DNA of 35,981 bases, from positions 1 to 35,981 of the forward strand of contig CAKQIZ010000008.1 in NCBI GenBank assembly GCA_934247125.1. Direction: 5' to 3'. The notes beneath the pieces are model-generated. The model had not been told where the DNA came from and made no database searches. It saw only the letters and a program-made list of their open reading frames with translations. How positions within the stretch are numbered: the stretch's first letter is position 1; each line of letters begins with the position of its first letter. Below are positions 23,531 through 31,705 of this stretch, piece after piece. The position numbers were made by a program, and so were the translations under genes. This DNA comes from an uncultured Clostridia bacterium. Lineage in GTDB: Bacteria; Bacillota; Clostridia; Peptostreptococcales; Anaerovoracaceae.

Positions 23531-23836
23531 CTACTTTTTTTCCCTTTCCTGCATTTCAGCTTCAAACTGTTTTTCTTTTTCTTCGATCTCTTCCAGTTCC
23601 TTGATGCCAGCTGTCATCAGCTTGTCTGCTTCTATTACGGCCTTTACTCCATATACTAAAACTATGGTAGCAGGTATGATGAGCATTGCGGCACACTCGT
23701 ATGCGAGCCAGTCCCATCTGTATACATATCCTAATATTATGATTATCGACTGAACAACTATCACAATCAGCGATATCGCTGTCACTACGGGATCCTTAGC
23801 GACCTTTTCTTCCATTACTTTCTTGTTATCTTCCAT
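23531..23836 (-). CDS. Small two-TM protein, putative partner of the sodium:solute symporter
   Basis: 101 aa. Two hydrophobic segments at about residues 17-37 (AISLIVIVVQSIIIILGYVY) and 46-65 (YECAAMLIIPATIVLVYGVK), then a highly charged predicted coiled coil to the end (KELEEIEEKEKQFEAEMQ). The AGGGGGTG ribosome binding site lies inside the last codons of the symporter gene and only two bases separate the genes, so production is coupled. Small membrane partners of SSS transporters are known (the YhdT-PanF arrangement), although I see no sequence signature of that family here. A role as an accessory subunit is inferred from position alone. Confidence 0.65.
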   Translation of the reverse strand: MEDNKKVMEEKVAKDPVVTAISLIVIVVQSIIIILGYVYRWDWLAYECAAMLIIPATIVLVYGVKAVIEADKLMTAGIKELEEIEEKEKQFEAEMQEREKK

Positions 23837-23838
23837 GT

Positions 23839-25287
23839 CTACACCCCCTGTTTAACTTCAACGGCTCTGCCGCCATCACCCTTGTAGGTAATCTTGCAGA
23901 TTATCATGTAGAGTACAAATGCTACGACCCAGGTGATGTTGTTAGCCGGAACTCCCGTCCTGTCTGCCATCAGATAATTCCAGAACAGCCAGAAAGCGAA
24001 TCCGAAGGTCATGGTGATCCAACCTGCCTGTGGCGTCTTCTTCTTGTAAAAGAGTCCGACAACGAGAGGCACCATCAGTCCCGCTACTTGGAAACCCGTA
24101 ACAAAGTACATGGCATTTACTATTCCTGACATCCACTGCGATGTAGCAAGCATCGAGAATATGATGATGAATACGGTCGCAATGTTGTTCCATTTTATCA
24201 TCTTTTCATCGCTTATCGTCTTGCCAGTAATACCCGTATAGAGGTCTTTTGTGCAGGCAGCAGCTTGTACGAGTATATAGCTGGAGAGAGTCGACATTAC
24301 AGCCGCTATGAGTCCTGCTACGAACAAACCTCTGAGCCCGCCCGGCAGAGCATCAAATACCGTAGTCCAGAACGCCATATAGAATTCTTCTTTCGGATGA
24401 AGTGTTCTTGCACAGAATCCGATCATAATGACAGCTGTCGAGAATACGAGCCACATAGGTATGCAAAACATGAACGAACGCTTGGCCGTCTTAGCCGAAT
24501 CCGAAGCAGAGAACCTCTGGTACATCATCGGTTCGGTATATATAGCCAAACCTATCAAAGCCCACGAAAGAGCCTTCAGACCGCTCATTCCGCCCATAGG
24601 CTCAAACAGCGTAGGAGCCTCTGTACCCAGCGCACCGAATATGGCATCCCAGCCACCAGTCATATTCATTACTGCGATAACAGCTATTCCTACTGAAAAG
24701 CTGATGAACCCCATCTGGAACGTATCCGTCATCGTTACCGACCACATGCCTGAGGCCAGTACATATATACCTACTACTGCACCTGAAACGATTACCGAGA
24801 TTACCGTCGGCATATCGAACATCAGTGCCAGCAGCTGCGATATCACGGTAATATTGGCTCCGTTGTAGAGCACTCCAGCCAGTACGGCGATTGTTGAGAA
24901 AACCTTTGCCTTCCTGTTGTACAGATACTCCATCAGATCAGGTATCGTCATTACGTCCTCAGGGATCTTACCTCTTACGAGAGGTGCTATCCAGAGGGCA
25001 AACGGTATCCTGGAGATCGTACATGGTATTACATATACTATCATGCCAGCGATACCGATGGTCGCACCGTACTCGGCAACACCGACAACGGAGTATCCGT
25101 CATACCACGATGTCATCATCGTTCCTATTACCAGCGGCAACGCCAACGATCTTCCCGACAGAAAATAGCTGCTCATGCTCATTCTTGCCTTGCTCCTGAA
25201 ACGAAGCCCAATGCCGATCATCAGTACAAAATACCCTATGAGGATGATCGTATCGAAGAGATTCCAGGGCACGTTGATATGTAACAT
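23839..25287 (-). CDS. Sodium:solute symporter (SSS family)
   Basis: About 482 aa with roughly 13 membrane segments. The SSS pattern is visible: N-terminal MIGIGLRFRSKARMSMSSYFLSGRSL, the Na-site region MTSWYDGYSVVGVAEYG, and the mid-protein GLRGLFVAGLIAAVMSTLSSYILV signature (Na2-site Ser residues). It imports an organic solute with sodium, but sequence does not give the substrate. The start at 25287 is chosen because GGAGGAAGAA precedes that ATG; the GTG at 25311 would overlap the creatininase gene. Its neighbours (creatininase-like and omega-amidase-like hydrolases) suggest an amide, lactam or ureide as cargo. Confidence 0.88.
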   Translation of the reverse strand: MLHINVPWNLFDTIILIGYFVLMIGIGLRFRSKARMSMSSYFLSGRSLALPLVIGTMMTSWYDGYSVVGVAEYGATIGIAGMIVYVIPCTISRIPFALWIAPLVRGKIPEDVMTIPDLMEYLYNRKAKVFSTIAVLAGVLYNGANITVISQLLALMFDMPTVISVIVSGAVVGIYVLASGMWSVTMTDTFQMGFISFSVGIAVIAVMNMTGGWDAIFGALGTEAPTLFEPMGGMSGLKALSWALIGLAIYTEPMMYQRFSASDSAKTAKRSFMFCIPMWLVFSTAVIMIGFCARTLHPKEEFYMAFWTTVFDALPGGLRGLFVAGLIAAVMSTLSSYILVQAAACTKDLYTGITGKTISDEKMIKWNNIATVFIIIFSMLATSQWMSGIVNAMYFVTGFQVAGLMVPLVVGLFYKKKTPQAGWITMTFGFAFWLFWNYLMADRTGVPANNITWVVAFVLYMIICKITYKGDGGRAVEVKQGV

Positions 25288-25298
25288 TTCTTCCTCCT

Positions 25299-26036
25299 TT
25301 ACTTTTTCCACTTTTCGAGGAATGTAACGATAATTTCTACGGCATGAGTGATCATCTTCTCACCCTTTTCCGCGCTGCCTATGAACGGATCTCCGAGGAC
25401 AGAAGTTTCAGTGTCGGCCGTAAAATATTCATATACGTATAAATTCGGCGTTTCTTCTCTGTCTTTCCTGTCGTGCAAACTCTTCTTCACCATCTTCTCC
25501 TCTACAACTAACTCAGGGAAAAGATACTTGAGTATCGAAGTTCCAACTTCCGCTGCGTGACCCTGCGGAAATTCGCTCTCCATCAGTTCATTATTGATGT
25601 TGAATACGAATCTCCACCAGTCTATATGAGCACATTCCATGTCGTAGTCTCTCATGAATTCACAGGCTACCTGATTTATGGCTCCTATGTTGCCTACATG
25701 GCCACACAGGAACAGGACTTTTTTTATACCCTGCCTTCTCAAGCTCTCAATAACATCTCTGTACATTGAAATCAGCGTCTCTGTAGACACGGTCAGCGTC
25801 CCCGTATAGCACATAAGATCTTCAGAGAACCCATAAGTTATCGGCGGTGCTACGAAACAGTTTGCTTCCTTTGCTACCCTCCTTGCCACTTCATATGTCA
25901 CCATCCAGTCCGACCCCATAGGCAGATGGAGCCCGTAAGCTTCCGTAGCTCCTACCGGAAATATAGCGACATCCGACTCCTTGATGAATCTCCCGAATTC
26001 ATCAAGCGTCATCTCTGCGATAAGATTCTTTTCCAT
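25299..26036 (-). CDS. Creatininase-family amidohydrolase
   Basis: 245 aa. Creatininase-fold enzymes are two-metal hydrolases opening cyclic amides (creatinine, inosose lactones, formamidopyrimidines). Family blocks are ESDVAIFPVGATEAYGLHLPMGSD (about 20-42), FLCGHVGNIGAI and QGHAAEVGTSILKYLFPELV. Most metal ligands (Glu, Asp, His of CGHVGN, Glu of HAAEVG) are in place. The second His of the common EQHG or EAHG ligand pair is Tyr (EAYG), so metal binding or substrate may differ from creatininase proper. The ATG at 26036 has AAAGGGGG seven bases upstream. It is co-oriented with the symporter (11 bp) and follows the unknown 193-aa gene by 34 bp. Confidence 0.82.
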   Translation of the reverse strand: MEKNLIAEMTLDEFGRFIKESDVAIFPVGATEAYGLHLPMGSDWMVTYEVARRVAKEANCFVAPPITYGFSEDLMCYTGTLTVSTETLISMYRDVIESLRRQGIKKVLFLCGHVGNIGAINQVACEFMRDYDMECAHIDWWRFVFNINNELMESEFPQGHAAEVGTSILKYLFPELVVEEKMVKKSLHDRKDREETPNLYVYEYFTADTETSVLGDPFIGSAEKGEKMITHAVEIIVTFLEKWKK

Positions 26037-26070
26037 CGCACATCCCCCTTTCCTTGCAACACCAATGCTT

Positions 26071-26652
26071 TTATTGATATACGAAGTATGTACCGTAATT
26101 GTCTGCCGGTATCCATACCGTCTTTTCCTTTCCACCGAAAGCGTACGTCACCTCATAATACGGTCTGTAAAACTTCTCCGATGACACGAGCTTCAGTTCA
26201 GGAGGCTTCTTATACTTTGCAAGCAACACTTTCCATCTGGCATCGACTACTGCCTTCTTCACCGCCTGCTCATCGGAAAAGAACGCCTCCTCTATAATGT
26301 TTTCATCTATGGCTTTTCTGACAGTTTGAAGCTTCATATTATCCTCAATGACTCCCGTTCCCTTCTTATCATCAACGATGAACGTCATCTGGCCGTCATC
26401 GCATCTTTTATTGCTGAAATACGATACCGAATACGACAGAACTACCCTGTGACACGATATATAGCAGAACCTCGCCCGCTTCACCTTCAACTTTAGTAAA
26501 AAAAGACATTTGGGAGCCAGATCCGCCAGCTCACTCTCATCTACCGTCTTCAGCGTTACCGGTACTCTTATCTCATCTATATCAGCTCCTTTGAACGAAT
26601 CGTTCGGCCGTTTCAGCCTCTTTATGGTTTTTTTGACGCACTTCTTACTCAT
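26071..26652 (-). CDS. Unknown 193-aa protein, first gene of the catabolic operon
   Basis: I do not recognise a family. The N-terminus is basic (KKCVKKTIKRLKR), the middle has short beta-like strands with several Cys residues, and the end (FYRPYYEVTYAFGGKEKTVWIPADNYGTYFVY) looks like a beta-rich domain. There are no membrane segments or signal peptide. The ATG at 26652 has GAGGT five bases upstream. It is the promoter-proximal gene, 34 bp ahead of the creatininase-like gene and divergent from the 498-aa HTH protein, so it probably belongs to the same pathway, perhaps as a regulatory or accessory protein. Confidence 0.7.
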   Translation of the reverse strand: MSKKCVKKTIKRLKRPNDSFKGADIDEIRVPVTLKTVDESELADLAPKCLFLLKLKVKRARFCYISCHRVVLSYSVSYFSNKRCDDGQMTFIVDDKKGTGVIEDNMKLQTVRKAIDENIIEEAFFSDEQAVKKAVVDARWKVLLAKYKKPPELKLVSSEKFYRPYYEVTYAFGGKEKTVWIPADNYGTYFVYQ

Positions 26653-26689
26653 CGCTTACCTCATTAAGATTTACATTGAATTTTCTTTT

Positions 26690-26783
26690 TTCTAATTTTA
26701 TTACCTGGCCGCTCATTGAGCAATAGATCGCTGTCATTTGTCCATCATTTAATGTTGACAAAAAAATGACAGCATCTTATACT
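26690..26783. promoter_or_regulatory. Divergent promoter and operator region of the catabolic island
   Basis: Plus strand: TTGACA (26755-26760), 17 bp, TATACT (26778-26783), driving the HTH gene. Minus strand: TTGCTC, 17 bp, TAAAAT, driving the catabolic operon, with the palindrome GCTCATTGAGC (26711-26721) on its -35. A long inverted repeat, GCTGTCATTTGTC (26730-26742) with GACAA and AAATGACAGC (26757-26773), spans the plus-strand -35 box and is a strong operator candidate. Confidence 0.7.
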
Positions 26784-26843
26784 ATTCACATGCTATAAAA
26801 ACGAAAACATATAATCAACCATATCACTCGAGGAGGAGCTGCC

Positions 26844-28340
26844 ATGAAAGAAAACACATACACACAGCTTTCCCTGATACTCGATCATCTGTTCATAAAG
26901 TCCAAAGTTCTGGCTTCCGCGATACACGTCGACGCTTCTATGGTCAGCCGTTGGCGCGCGGACAAAAGACGTCTCAATAACAGATCTGAGCACTATACGA
27001 ATATCATAAACTTCATACTGGAATGGGATGAGCACATGAACTATCAGAACATAGCCGCTTTCCTGATCGACTACTATCCTGATCATCCATATGATACGCG
27101 CGACGATATATACAGAGCAGTCGACATGTGGCTTTCAGATAAAAATATGGCTCAGGCAGTTCAGCTCGATCATACCCTCATTCCTTCTCCCGTTTCAGCC
27201 CTGCAGCTCAACGTCCTCAATACGACAACTCAGAAGAAAAAGGCCATGCTCTATCTGCTTGATGTAGCTATCTCGCTTTCAGACAATAGGAACCTCTACA
27301 TACTGCTTGACATGTTTACCGACAAGCTTTTAAACGAAGAAGACTTTTACAACAAATGGATCGAGCGATTGACAAAGGCCACATCCAAGGGTGTCAGCGT
27401 GTACTTCATATACAGCAGCTACTTCCTCAGTTCCTCCATCATAAACATGGAGAACTTCTTTAAGCTCTGTTTTTCTCAGAACTATCATGCCTACTACATG
27501 ACGAGAGCAAGCGGATATCCGTTCATGCTGTGCGTACTCGAGGAGAGTTTTGCTATCACGAATTTCATCCATATACCAAACGAACGGACATCTAGCTTCT
27601 TCACGTTTTCCGACAAGAATCTCCTATTCAGGTTCCAGCATTACTACTTGGAACAACTGAAGAACTGCCAGTCGTTCTTAAACTTCTACAACTATCCGAC
27701 TAGCTTTTTCGACCGCATGAATTTCGACTCTGACCCTGAGAGGAAGATATGCTGCTATGACTCTTCGCTGTTTCTCTTTCCCGTACCGCCTGAGCTGTTC
27801 AGCGAGATACTTGACTGCAATGGATTCGATAATGAAACCAAGACCACCATCATGAAGCGCTACAGATCGATAATATACGATTCCTTCATGAATGCCGACA
27901 ACGTCTTCACTCACAATCTCATGCTCGATATAAGCGAAATGGAATGCACCCTGCCTGATGCAGATCATATCACCATGTGCACAATACTGACCGATAAGGA
28001 GATCATTGTGCCGCGCAGGTTCTTCGCCAGATATATACGATATATCTACGATTTTATCAGGAGCCATATGGACAGCGACACTAGGCCGCCTTTCGACATA
28101 TTCCTGATAACAAGCAGCACCTCCACGCTGCCGCGTGACTGTTCCGTGTTGACCGTTGATAGCCTCTTTGCCTATATCCACTCATATTCCATGAACAAAT
28201 ACCTCATGATAACAAATCCGTCCATTGCATCCGACATGTACAGGTACATAAAAAAGATATGGGATGAACTGCCAGAGGAAAACCACTATACAAAAAGTAG
28301 CCTTCTCCTGTTGAAAAGGCTGCTGAATACACTGGAATAA
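26844..28340 (+). CDS. Putative HTH transcriptional regulator, 498 aa, uncharacterised type
   Basis: The first 70 residues read like a Cro/C1-type or similar helix-turn-helix (SLILDHLFIKSKVLASAIHVDASMVSRWRADKR, recognition helix about 28-40). The remaining 430 residues are helical and aromatic-rich with no family I can name, and contain no kinase, PAS or periplasmic-binding motif. It has a GAGGAGG ribosome binding site and an own promoter set in a large inverted repeat, and is divergent from the catabolic operon. I infer that it is the local regulator and binds that repeat. Its C-terminal half may sense a metabolite. It ends in hairpins shared with the convergent GntR gene. Confidence 0.7.
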   Translation: MKENTYTQLSLILDHLFIKSKVLASAIHVDASMVSRWRADKRRLNNRSEHYTNIINFILEWDEHMNYQNIAAFLIDYYPDHPYDTRDDIYRAVDMWLSDKNMAQAVQLDHTLIPSPVSALQLNVLNTTTQKKKAMLYLLDVAISLSDNRNLYILLDMFTDKLLNEEDFYNKWIERLTKATSKGVSVYFIYSSYFLSSSIINMENFFKLCFSQNYHAYYMTRASGYPFMLCVLEESFAITNFIHIPNERTSSFFTFSDKNLLFRFQHYYLEQLKNCQSFLNFYNYPTSFFDRMNFDSDPERKICCYDSSLFLFPVPPELFSEILDCNGFDNETKTTIMKRYRSIIYDSFMNADNVFTHNLMLDISEMECTLPDADHITMCTILTDKEIIVPRRFFARYIRYIYDFIRSHMDSDTRPPFDIFLITSSTSTLPRDCSVLTVDSLFAYIHSYSMNKYLMITNPSIASDMYRYIKKIWDELPEENHYTKSSLLLLKRLLNTLE

Positions 28341-28367
28341 AAAACAAAGGCAAAGAAAAAAAATACC

Positions 28368-28429
28368 CGAACATATCCGCCGGATATTTCCTCTATGCCT
28401 TCATAGCTGCGCACCAATGCGCAGCTATG
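28368..28429. terminator. Two hairpins between the convergent HTH and GntR genes
   Basis: ATATCC-GCC-GGATAT (about 28372-28386) and a perfect 12-bp stem, CATAGCTGCGCA (28402-28413) with TGCGCAGCTATG (28418-28429) around a CCAA loop. There is no long T-run on the plus strand after the second, so they may terminate both genes weakly or insulate their mRNA ends. Confidence 0.7.
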
Positions 28430-29128
28430 TTATCTGTACGCGTCCTTTCCGCTCATCTGCCTCTGCTGCAATACTTTCCATCGCTCTTCCGCTCTGCGGC
28501 ACGAGCTTATCAAATGCTTTCTCACCGCTTCCTCAGCCTTTTCCGCATCGCGATGCCTAACCGCCTCGTATATCTCAGCGTGCTCCGCAAATATACCCGG
28601 CAGATCCTCCTGCTTTTTGAGCGTATTCTTTCGTGCTATATGGACGTAATCCTGATATGTCTTAAGTATCCTCACTATAAACCTGCTGCCAGTCATCACA
28701 TATATCATGTTATGGAATTCTTCATTCGCTTTCAGCAACTTTTCATATATGTTGTTCTCCGTATAGAAACGCATCAATTCCAAGTGCTCTCCCAGCCCTA
28801 CTATCTCCCTGTCGCCTGCATTTTCTACAGCTCTCCTTATCGCCAGCTGTTCGACGGAGGCTCTTACATCATACACGTCCGCCATATCCTTCATCGTGAA
28901 TCCCATGGCGAAAAAACCCTTATTGGGTATATATTCCACCAGTTCTTCTTTCAGAAGTTCTCCAAAAGCCTCCCTTACCGGAGTTCTGCTGACCTTGAGC
29001 TCATTTGCCACCTTGCTCTCCGTGAGCTTTTCACCGATGGCGTACTCGCCGTTGATTATGCGTGTCCTCAACACTTCCGCAACTTCCTCCGCAAGAGACG
29101 CATCTCCCGCCATCTTCTTATACTCCAC
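28430..29128 (-). CDS. GntR-family regulator with FCD ligand domain
   Basis: About 232 aa. The N-terminal winged helix (EEVAEVLRTRIINGEYAIGEKLTESKVANEL, then VSRTPVREAFGELLKEELV) is typical of the FadR/FCD subgroup. The C-terminal FCD domain shows the metal-site pattern DVYDVRASVEQLA, EFHNMIY and EHAEIYEAVRHRD with three His, so it likely binds a carboxylate through a metal. The GTG at 29128 has GGAGG eight bases upstream and is preferred to the GTG at 29146. It lies next to the dead aldehyde dehydrogenase gene and near the catabolic island, and may control either. An organic acid is the likely effector. Confidence 0.88.
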   Translation of the reverse strand: MEYKKMAGDASLAEEVAEVLRTRIINGEYAIGEKLTESKVANELKVSRTPVREAFGELLKEELVEYIPNKGFFAMGFTMKDMADVYDVRASVEQLAIRRAVENAGDREIVGLGEHLELMRFYTENNIYEKLLKANEEFHNMIYVMTGSRFIVRILKTYQDYVHIARKNTLKKQEDLPGIFAEHAEIYEAVRHRDAEKAEEAVRKHLISSCRRAEERWKVLQQRQMSGKDAYR

Positions 29129-29171
29129 GATCCTGTCCTCCTTCACTTCATGGTCTTCTTCAATCTATGAG

Positions 29172-29979
29172 TTATTCATCTGAAGAAACATGATTATCCG
29201 ATATGCACCTGGCTATTCTCAATATGTTCATGAGATACATATACGTCAGATTCTCCGAAATGTATGCGTTATTAAAGCTGAACTCTGCCATAATGTCATC
29301 GTAATCGTTCTCATGGAATATGATGGACTGCTCGCCTGAACAGATCATCCCGTAATCGAATACCCTGCCAGCTATCGCCTTCGGTACAGCAGTTTTCATA
29401 ACGTATCCACGACTACATCGGCCGATGCCAGAAGATTCTTGGTGTGTTCTCTCGAATGCTAATCCAATATCTGTATCAGATGCTTCAGAAACCCCAGCTT
29501 TTAAACTCTCTGTTCATCATAACGACAGTCTATGTACTGCATTTTACGGAGCTGTAATGAGGAGTTATGATGATAGCATTCCCGCACTTCAGCGCGAACA
29601 CGGCATTGCTCACAGGTGTCACTATATGATTCATACACGGCGTTACATCCACCACTACGTCCACGAGCTTCTCCACTCTCGTTATACCCTTTTCCGGATC
29701 CATATCCAGTACGCCTCGGTTTCTCTTTCCTTTCAGTGAACGCTAGACGATTTTGGCTTTTTGACTGTTCTGGCCTATCTTATCCGACACGTTTCCCATG
29801 TTCGTCTCAACCACGGCTATCTCCGTCAGATACTCGACATTATCGTATACGACCTTTCTTATCGTCTTTACCGCCAAGTCGACCTGTTCCCAGTTCATCT
29901 GTTCAAACTGTTCCTGCGCTTTTTTCGCACGTTCGATATACTCGGCTATAGAAGCCCTGCTCATTTCGCTATCGTTCAT
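29172..29979 (-). pseudogene. Decayed CoA-acylating aldehyde dehydrogenase gene (EutE/SucD type)
   Basis: Pieces of one protein appear in different minus-strand frames. The N-terminus (ASIAEYIERAKKAQEQFEQM and VVYDNVEYLTEIAVVETNMG, 29979-29743) closely recalls SucD and EutE. The middle (VTPVSNAVFALKCGNAII, about 29700-29560) is out of frame. SADVVVDTL, followed by a stop, lies near 29400. The catalytic region FDYGMICSGEQSII (29399-29172) keeps the active Cys but has lost the rest of the C-terminus. Internal deletions and several frameshifts make it non-functional. A good promoter (30049-30021) and GAGGAG site survive. The ancestor would have handled an acyl-CoA and aldehyde, possibly succinyl-CoA from the nearby Kor complex. 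Confidence 0.85.
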
Positions 29980-30020
29980 GATAAATCTCCTCGCAGACAT
30001 ACTATCCCCGTTTGTAGACA

Positions 30021-30049
30021 AAATTATCACAGCCTTGCATCGCTGTCAA
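30021..30049 (-). promoter_or_regulatory. Surviving promoter of the aldehyde dehydrogenase pseudogene
   Basis: Minus-strand TTGACA (30049-30044), 17 bp, TAATTT (30026-30021). The stretch from 30050 to 30205 shows nothing recognisable. Confidence 0.6.
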
Positions 30050-30206
30050 TATCGGCTCCAAAATCAAAAAAACCGTAATTTCTGCCTGCCTGTTATATTG
30101 AATCATTCTTCATACATATCACGCGGCTATGTATCATTCATATTTTTATGTCCGGCTGCATTGTACATGTCCGGAAGCATTGCCATCATGGAAATCCCTC
30201 GAAACA

Positions 30207-30256
30207 TAAAACTCCTGCCGCGGCAGCATCTGTGCTTCCCTGCAGGAGCTTTTGTC
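30207..30256 (-). terminator. Terminator after the DUF5692 gene
   Basis: CTCCTGC (30212-30218) pairs with GCAGGAG (30242-30248), with T-rich flanks on both strands. It lies about 40 bases beyond the DUF5692 stop. Confidence 0.8.
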
Positions 30257-30290
30257 TTGATTTATAATTTTTAAGTTATCCGATCAGTCA

Positions 30291-31325
30291 TTATGCACGT
30301 TCCATTGCCTCGACGTAATCTCTGGTATCTGTAAAGATTTCATTCTTCCAAGGATTCTTGTTCTGAGACTTCGCTCTCCTGAGAATATATGCAAACGCGA
30401 ACACATTTACAGCTATCGACAGAACTGCGATAAGGCCCTGTGCCAGCGGATCTGCTGCAGCAGGCATACTTTCACCCATTGCTGCAGCGATGCCGCCCTC
30501 ACCGTATACAGATGTAACAGTCGTGAATCTGCTTGCATCCTGGAAGAGCGGAAATACCTGAGCAAACATGCACCACAGTGCCAGAGTATTAGCACGATTC
30601 TGGATCCATCCACCCTTGTTCCACAGTGCCGCGGCAAAAGTCGGAGCGAGCAGAAGTGCAAGACCACAGTACCATGAATGTGTCGGCAGATTGAGATATG
30701 TGTACTCAAAATTCCATATATCATATGCCAGTATAAAAACCCAGATCATATCAGGCCAGAGCATATCCTGCCTGTTCTTTGATGAGTATATCCCCCACCA
30801 GCCTGTCATACAGAATATGTTGAACAGCCCGGCGATCCCGTTAAGGACATTCCACCATCCGCCATAAAGCCATACACCCTCTGATGACAGCCACCATCCG
30901 CCTGCAAGTGAACCGGCACGGATCGCTGACTCAAAGTCAGAGGCAACAGCGATCAGAATATTGATAGCTACGATCACAAAAGGGAATGCTTTGAAAGCAT
31001 GTGATTTACCGAGCTTTCCCCAGTGATACTTGAGGATCATGAAGCCTATGCAGCCTGCAGTTGCAGCGTACAGCTTCGCATAATGGAACCAGCTGTTCAT
31101 ATGTACATAGGTATCGTTATCAAGTGCCCATTCAGCACCTTTGGCAGCGCCGATATAAATAGCGATGAAGTACACTGTCAGAGCAGCAGGCAGTGCCACA
31201 AAACACGCAATTCCGCCTGCCTTTGAGCGTCTTGCGATCTCATTCATTACAACAAGACCGACAAATACCATCAGCCAGCCCAGAAGCTGCCATCCGGCTG
31301 TCTCTCCATAAATATCAAAAAACAT
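30291..31325 (-). CDS. DUF5692-like integral membrane protein
   Basis: 344 aa with about nine to ten hydrophobic segments. Aromatic-rich conserved stretches such as WWNVLNGIAGLFNIFCMTGW, DMLWPDMIWVFILAYDIWNF and HSWYCGLALLLAPTFAA match what I recall of the uncharacterised DUF5692 family, found mostly in gut anaerobes. No catalytic motif is evident, and function is unknown. It follows hypA by about 11 bp in the same direction and ends the operon at a strong terminator. Its link to nickel-insertion genes hints at a transporter for nickel or a related solute, but that rests on position only. Confidence 0.75.
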   Translation of the reverse strand: MFFDIYGETAGWQLLGWLMVFVGLVVMNEIARRSKAGGIACFVALPAALTVYFIAIYIGAAKGAEWALDNDTYVHMNSWFHYAKLYAATAGCIGFMILKYHWGKLGKSHAFKAFPFVIVAINILIAVASDFESAIRAGSLAGGWWLSSEGVWLYGGWWNVLNGIAGLFNIFCMTGWWGIYSSKNRQDMLWPDMIWVFILAYDIWNFEYTYLNLPTHSWYCGLALLLAPTFAAALWNKGGWIQNRANTLALWCMFAQVFPLFQDASRFTTVTSVYGEGGIAAAMGESMPAAADPLAQGLIAVLSIAVNVFAFAYILRRAKSQNKNPWKNEIFTDTRDYVEAMERA

Positions 31326-31336
31326 AACTTTTCCTC

Positions 31337-31681
31337 CTATTCTACCTCTATTTCTTTTATATTGAATTCATTGCCCTGCAGCAGAAATGTCTTCTCACTC
31401 CCGCAGTACGGACAAATCTTTCCATACTCCACCGTTCCATAGGTCTTCCCACAGTTCTCACAGAATGTTATGGCCGGGAGCTTCTCCACCTCAAGTTCAC
31501 AGTCTTCGAAAAGTGGTCTTTTGGACGCAGCCCACTTCCAGCAGCTGTGAAGATATGACCCGATCACGGTCGAGACCTCACCAAGCTCAAGCACGACTTT
31601 ACTGACTCTGGTCACATTGTTTGCAGCAGCGACGCCCTCAACGTGATCCAGGATATGAAATGTTACTCCAAGCTCATGCAT
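31337..31681 (-). CDS. hypA: HypA nickel-insertion metallochaperone
   Basis: 114 aa, the normal HypA length. The nickel-binding N-terminus MHELGV (His2, Glu3) is intact, and the zinc site is CENCGKTY...CPYCGSEKTFLLQGNEF with two CxxC pairs. HypA hands nickel to hydrogenase or other Ni enzymes together with HypB. It is separated from its usual partner hypB by a 930-aa oxidoreductase gene in the same operon. No [NiFe]-hydrogenase gene is in the window. Confidence 0.93.
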   Translation of the reverse strand: MHELGVTFHILDHVEGVAAANNVTRVSKVVLELGEVSTVIGSYLHSCWKWAASKRPLFEDCELEVEKLPAITFCENCGKTYGTVEYGKICPYCGSEKTFLLQGNEFNIKEIEVE

Positions 31682-31705
31682 TATGACTCTCCTTTTCTAC
31701 GAAAC

